64,000 nucleotides of DNA from contig JAUIRK010001017.1 in NCBI GenBank assembly GCA_030549495.1, positions 220,726 to 284,725 on the forward strand, given 5' to 3'. The DNA comes from Nectonema munidae. Taxonomy: Eukaryota > Nematomorpha > Nectonematoida > Nectonematidae. Below the pieces are notes generated by a model. The model saw only the letters and a list, made by a program, of their open reading frames with translations. It was not told where the DNA came from and ran no database searches. Shown here piece by piece: positions 63,318 through 64,000 of the stretch (positions within the stretch are counted from its first letter, which is position 1; every line of letters starts with the position of its first letter). The position numbers and the translations under genes are program-made.

Positions 63318-64000
63318 TTATTTTTTATTGTTATAACAACGTTATAACCCAGTCTTTCATAGCGCCGTTCTTTGTTCATGCACAACGGTATATGCACTTT
63401 TCTTTCCACATCCACCCCCTCCTCTTCCTTTAGATCTTGGTAAACATTGATTCCTCTTTACCTTCGTTTATACTGTTGTTGACTACCATCTTTTTGTTGA
63501 CACATTGTTGACCTTACTGATGGCAATCGCTATATCCTTATCCATACGATTTGGATTGGAGGACAGCGCAATTGATACCCATGTCATCTTCAGCATTAAC
63601 ACCTAAAATACGATTAATCAAATTAGTATTCTTCTACTACATTGCCTTTAAAATTCACCTACTTGACGATCCATCATCGATATGCGAAGAAGTCATTAAT
63701 TATGCTAAAATAAAAATATATTTATATTCATATTTAAATAAACTTTGTTGCCTATACAAAATCTTTAAATAAAACGTTTAAAATTTCATCATGCTGTATC
63801 CTTTTACCTGTTAGTTTTTCCATACTTTCAATAGCAAAAACAAGTCATGTGCCAAAATTCAATATTTTTATCAACTTCTTTTAGATTCAACCCAAAAATG
63901 GCTTTCAAAATTTTTGAACACTCATACAAAGCTGAAATTGTGTAGATGCTAAAATTAGCTTATTTGATTAAAGCAATCTTTAACCATTTCAGAGACATAC
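63318..64000 (+). other. 3' untranslated / downstream region of the SGSM gene
   Basis: AT-rich sequence after the stop. Two AATAAA polyadenylation signals lie at 63737-63742 and 63768-63773, so the transcript probably ends near 63790. A 73-codon open frame at 63551-63772 lies in this region and resembles nothing known. I see nothing further to the window end. Confidence 0.55.

Overview
The window is AT-rich eukaryotic DNA with short consensus introns (many 50-60 nt), several non-LTR retrotransposons and a large crowd of DNA transposons. It suggests an invertebrate, most likely an arthropod. The repeat mix (hAT, piggyBac-like, pogo/Tigger, CR1/Jockey-like LINEs) would suit a crustacean such as a parasitic copepod, but the sequence does not prove the species.

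One host gene explains the whole layout. On the + strand I can thread 16 exons, from 10397 to a stop at 63317, of a single SGSM/RUTBC-type protein (small G protein signaling modulator: RUN domain, PH-like RUTBC domain, C-terminal Rab-GAP TBC domain). Exons 1-5 carry RUN, exons 6-9 the PH-like domain, exons 10-11 the conserved linker and exons 12-16 the TBC part. The first coding exon is not identified. Splice phases agree from exon to exon once a set of single-base length differences is allowed. Those differences are themselves a main observation: they are ±1 indels, mostly in short base runs, and suggest an unpolished assembly, or less likely a young pseudogene.

Nearly everything else is transposon sequence in the introns. 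1-10.4 kb (upstream or first intron): SINE-like copies, a fold-back element, a TTAA MITE, and a TTF/DUF4371 hAT interrupted by an opposite-strand BED-finger hAT. 10.4-18.2 kb: MITEs, an 842-bp TIR element and a zinc-finger transposase-like family (15.6-17.2 kb, minus). 18.4-28.2 kb: a minus-strand LINE with a nested hAT MITE, a piggyBac remnant and a plus-strand LINE. 28.5-37.5 kb: a CR1-like LINE with a 144-bp tandem duplication, and a tRNA-like sequence split by a hAT MITE. 37.9-47.8 kb: a 4-kb hAT with a LINE nested in it, a TTF/DUF4371 hAT with spliceosomal introns, and a second decayed copy of the zinc-finger family. 48.5-59.0 kb: a second copy of the interrupted hAT, a LINE fragment with target duplication, a Tigger/pogo element, and a 2.36-kb element of an unnamed transposase family bounded by perfect 8-bp duplications. 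59.2-63.3 kb: the TBC exons, with TTAA MITEs in the introns.

The element calls rest on visible protein motifs, terminal inverted repeats and target-site duplications. No database search was possible.
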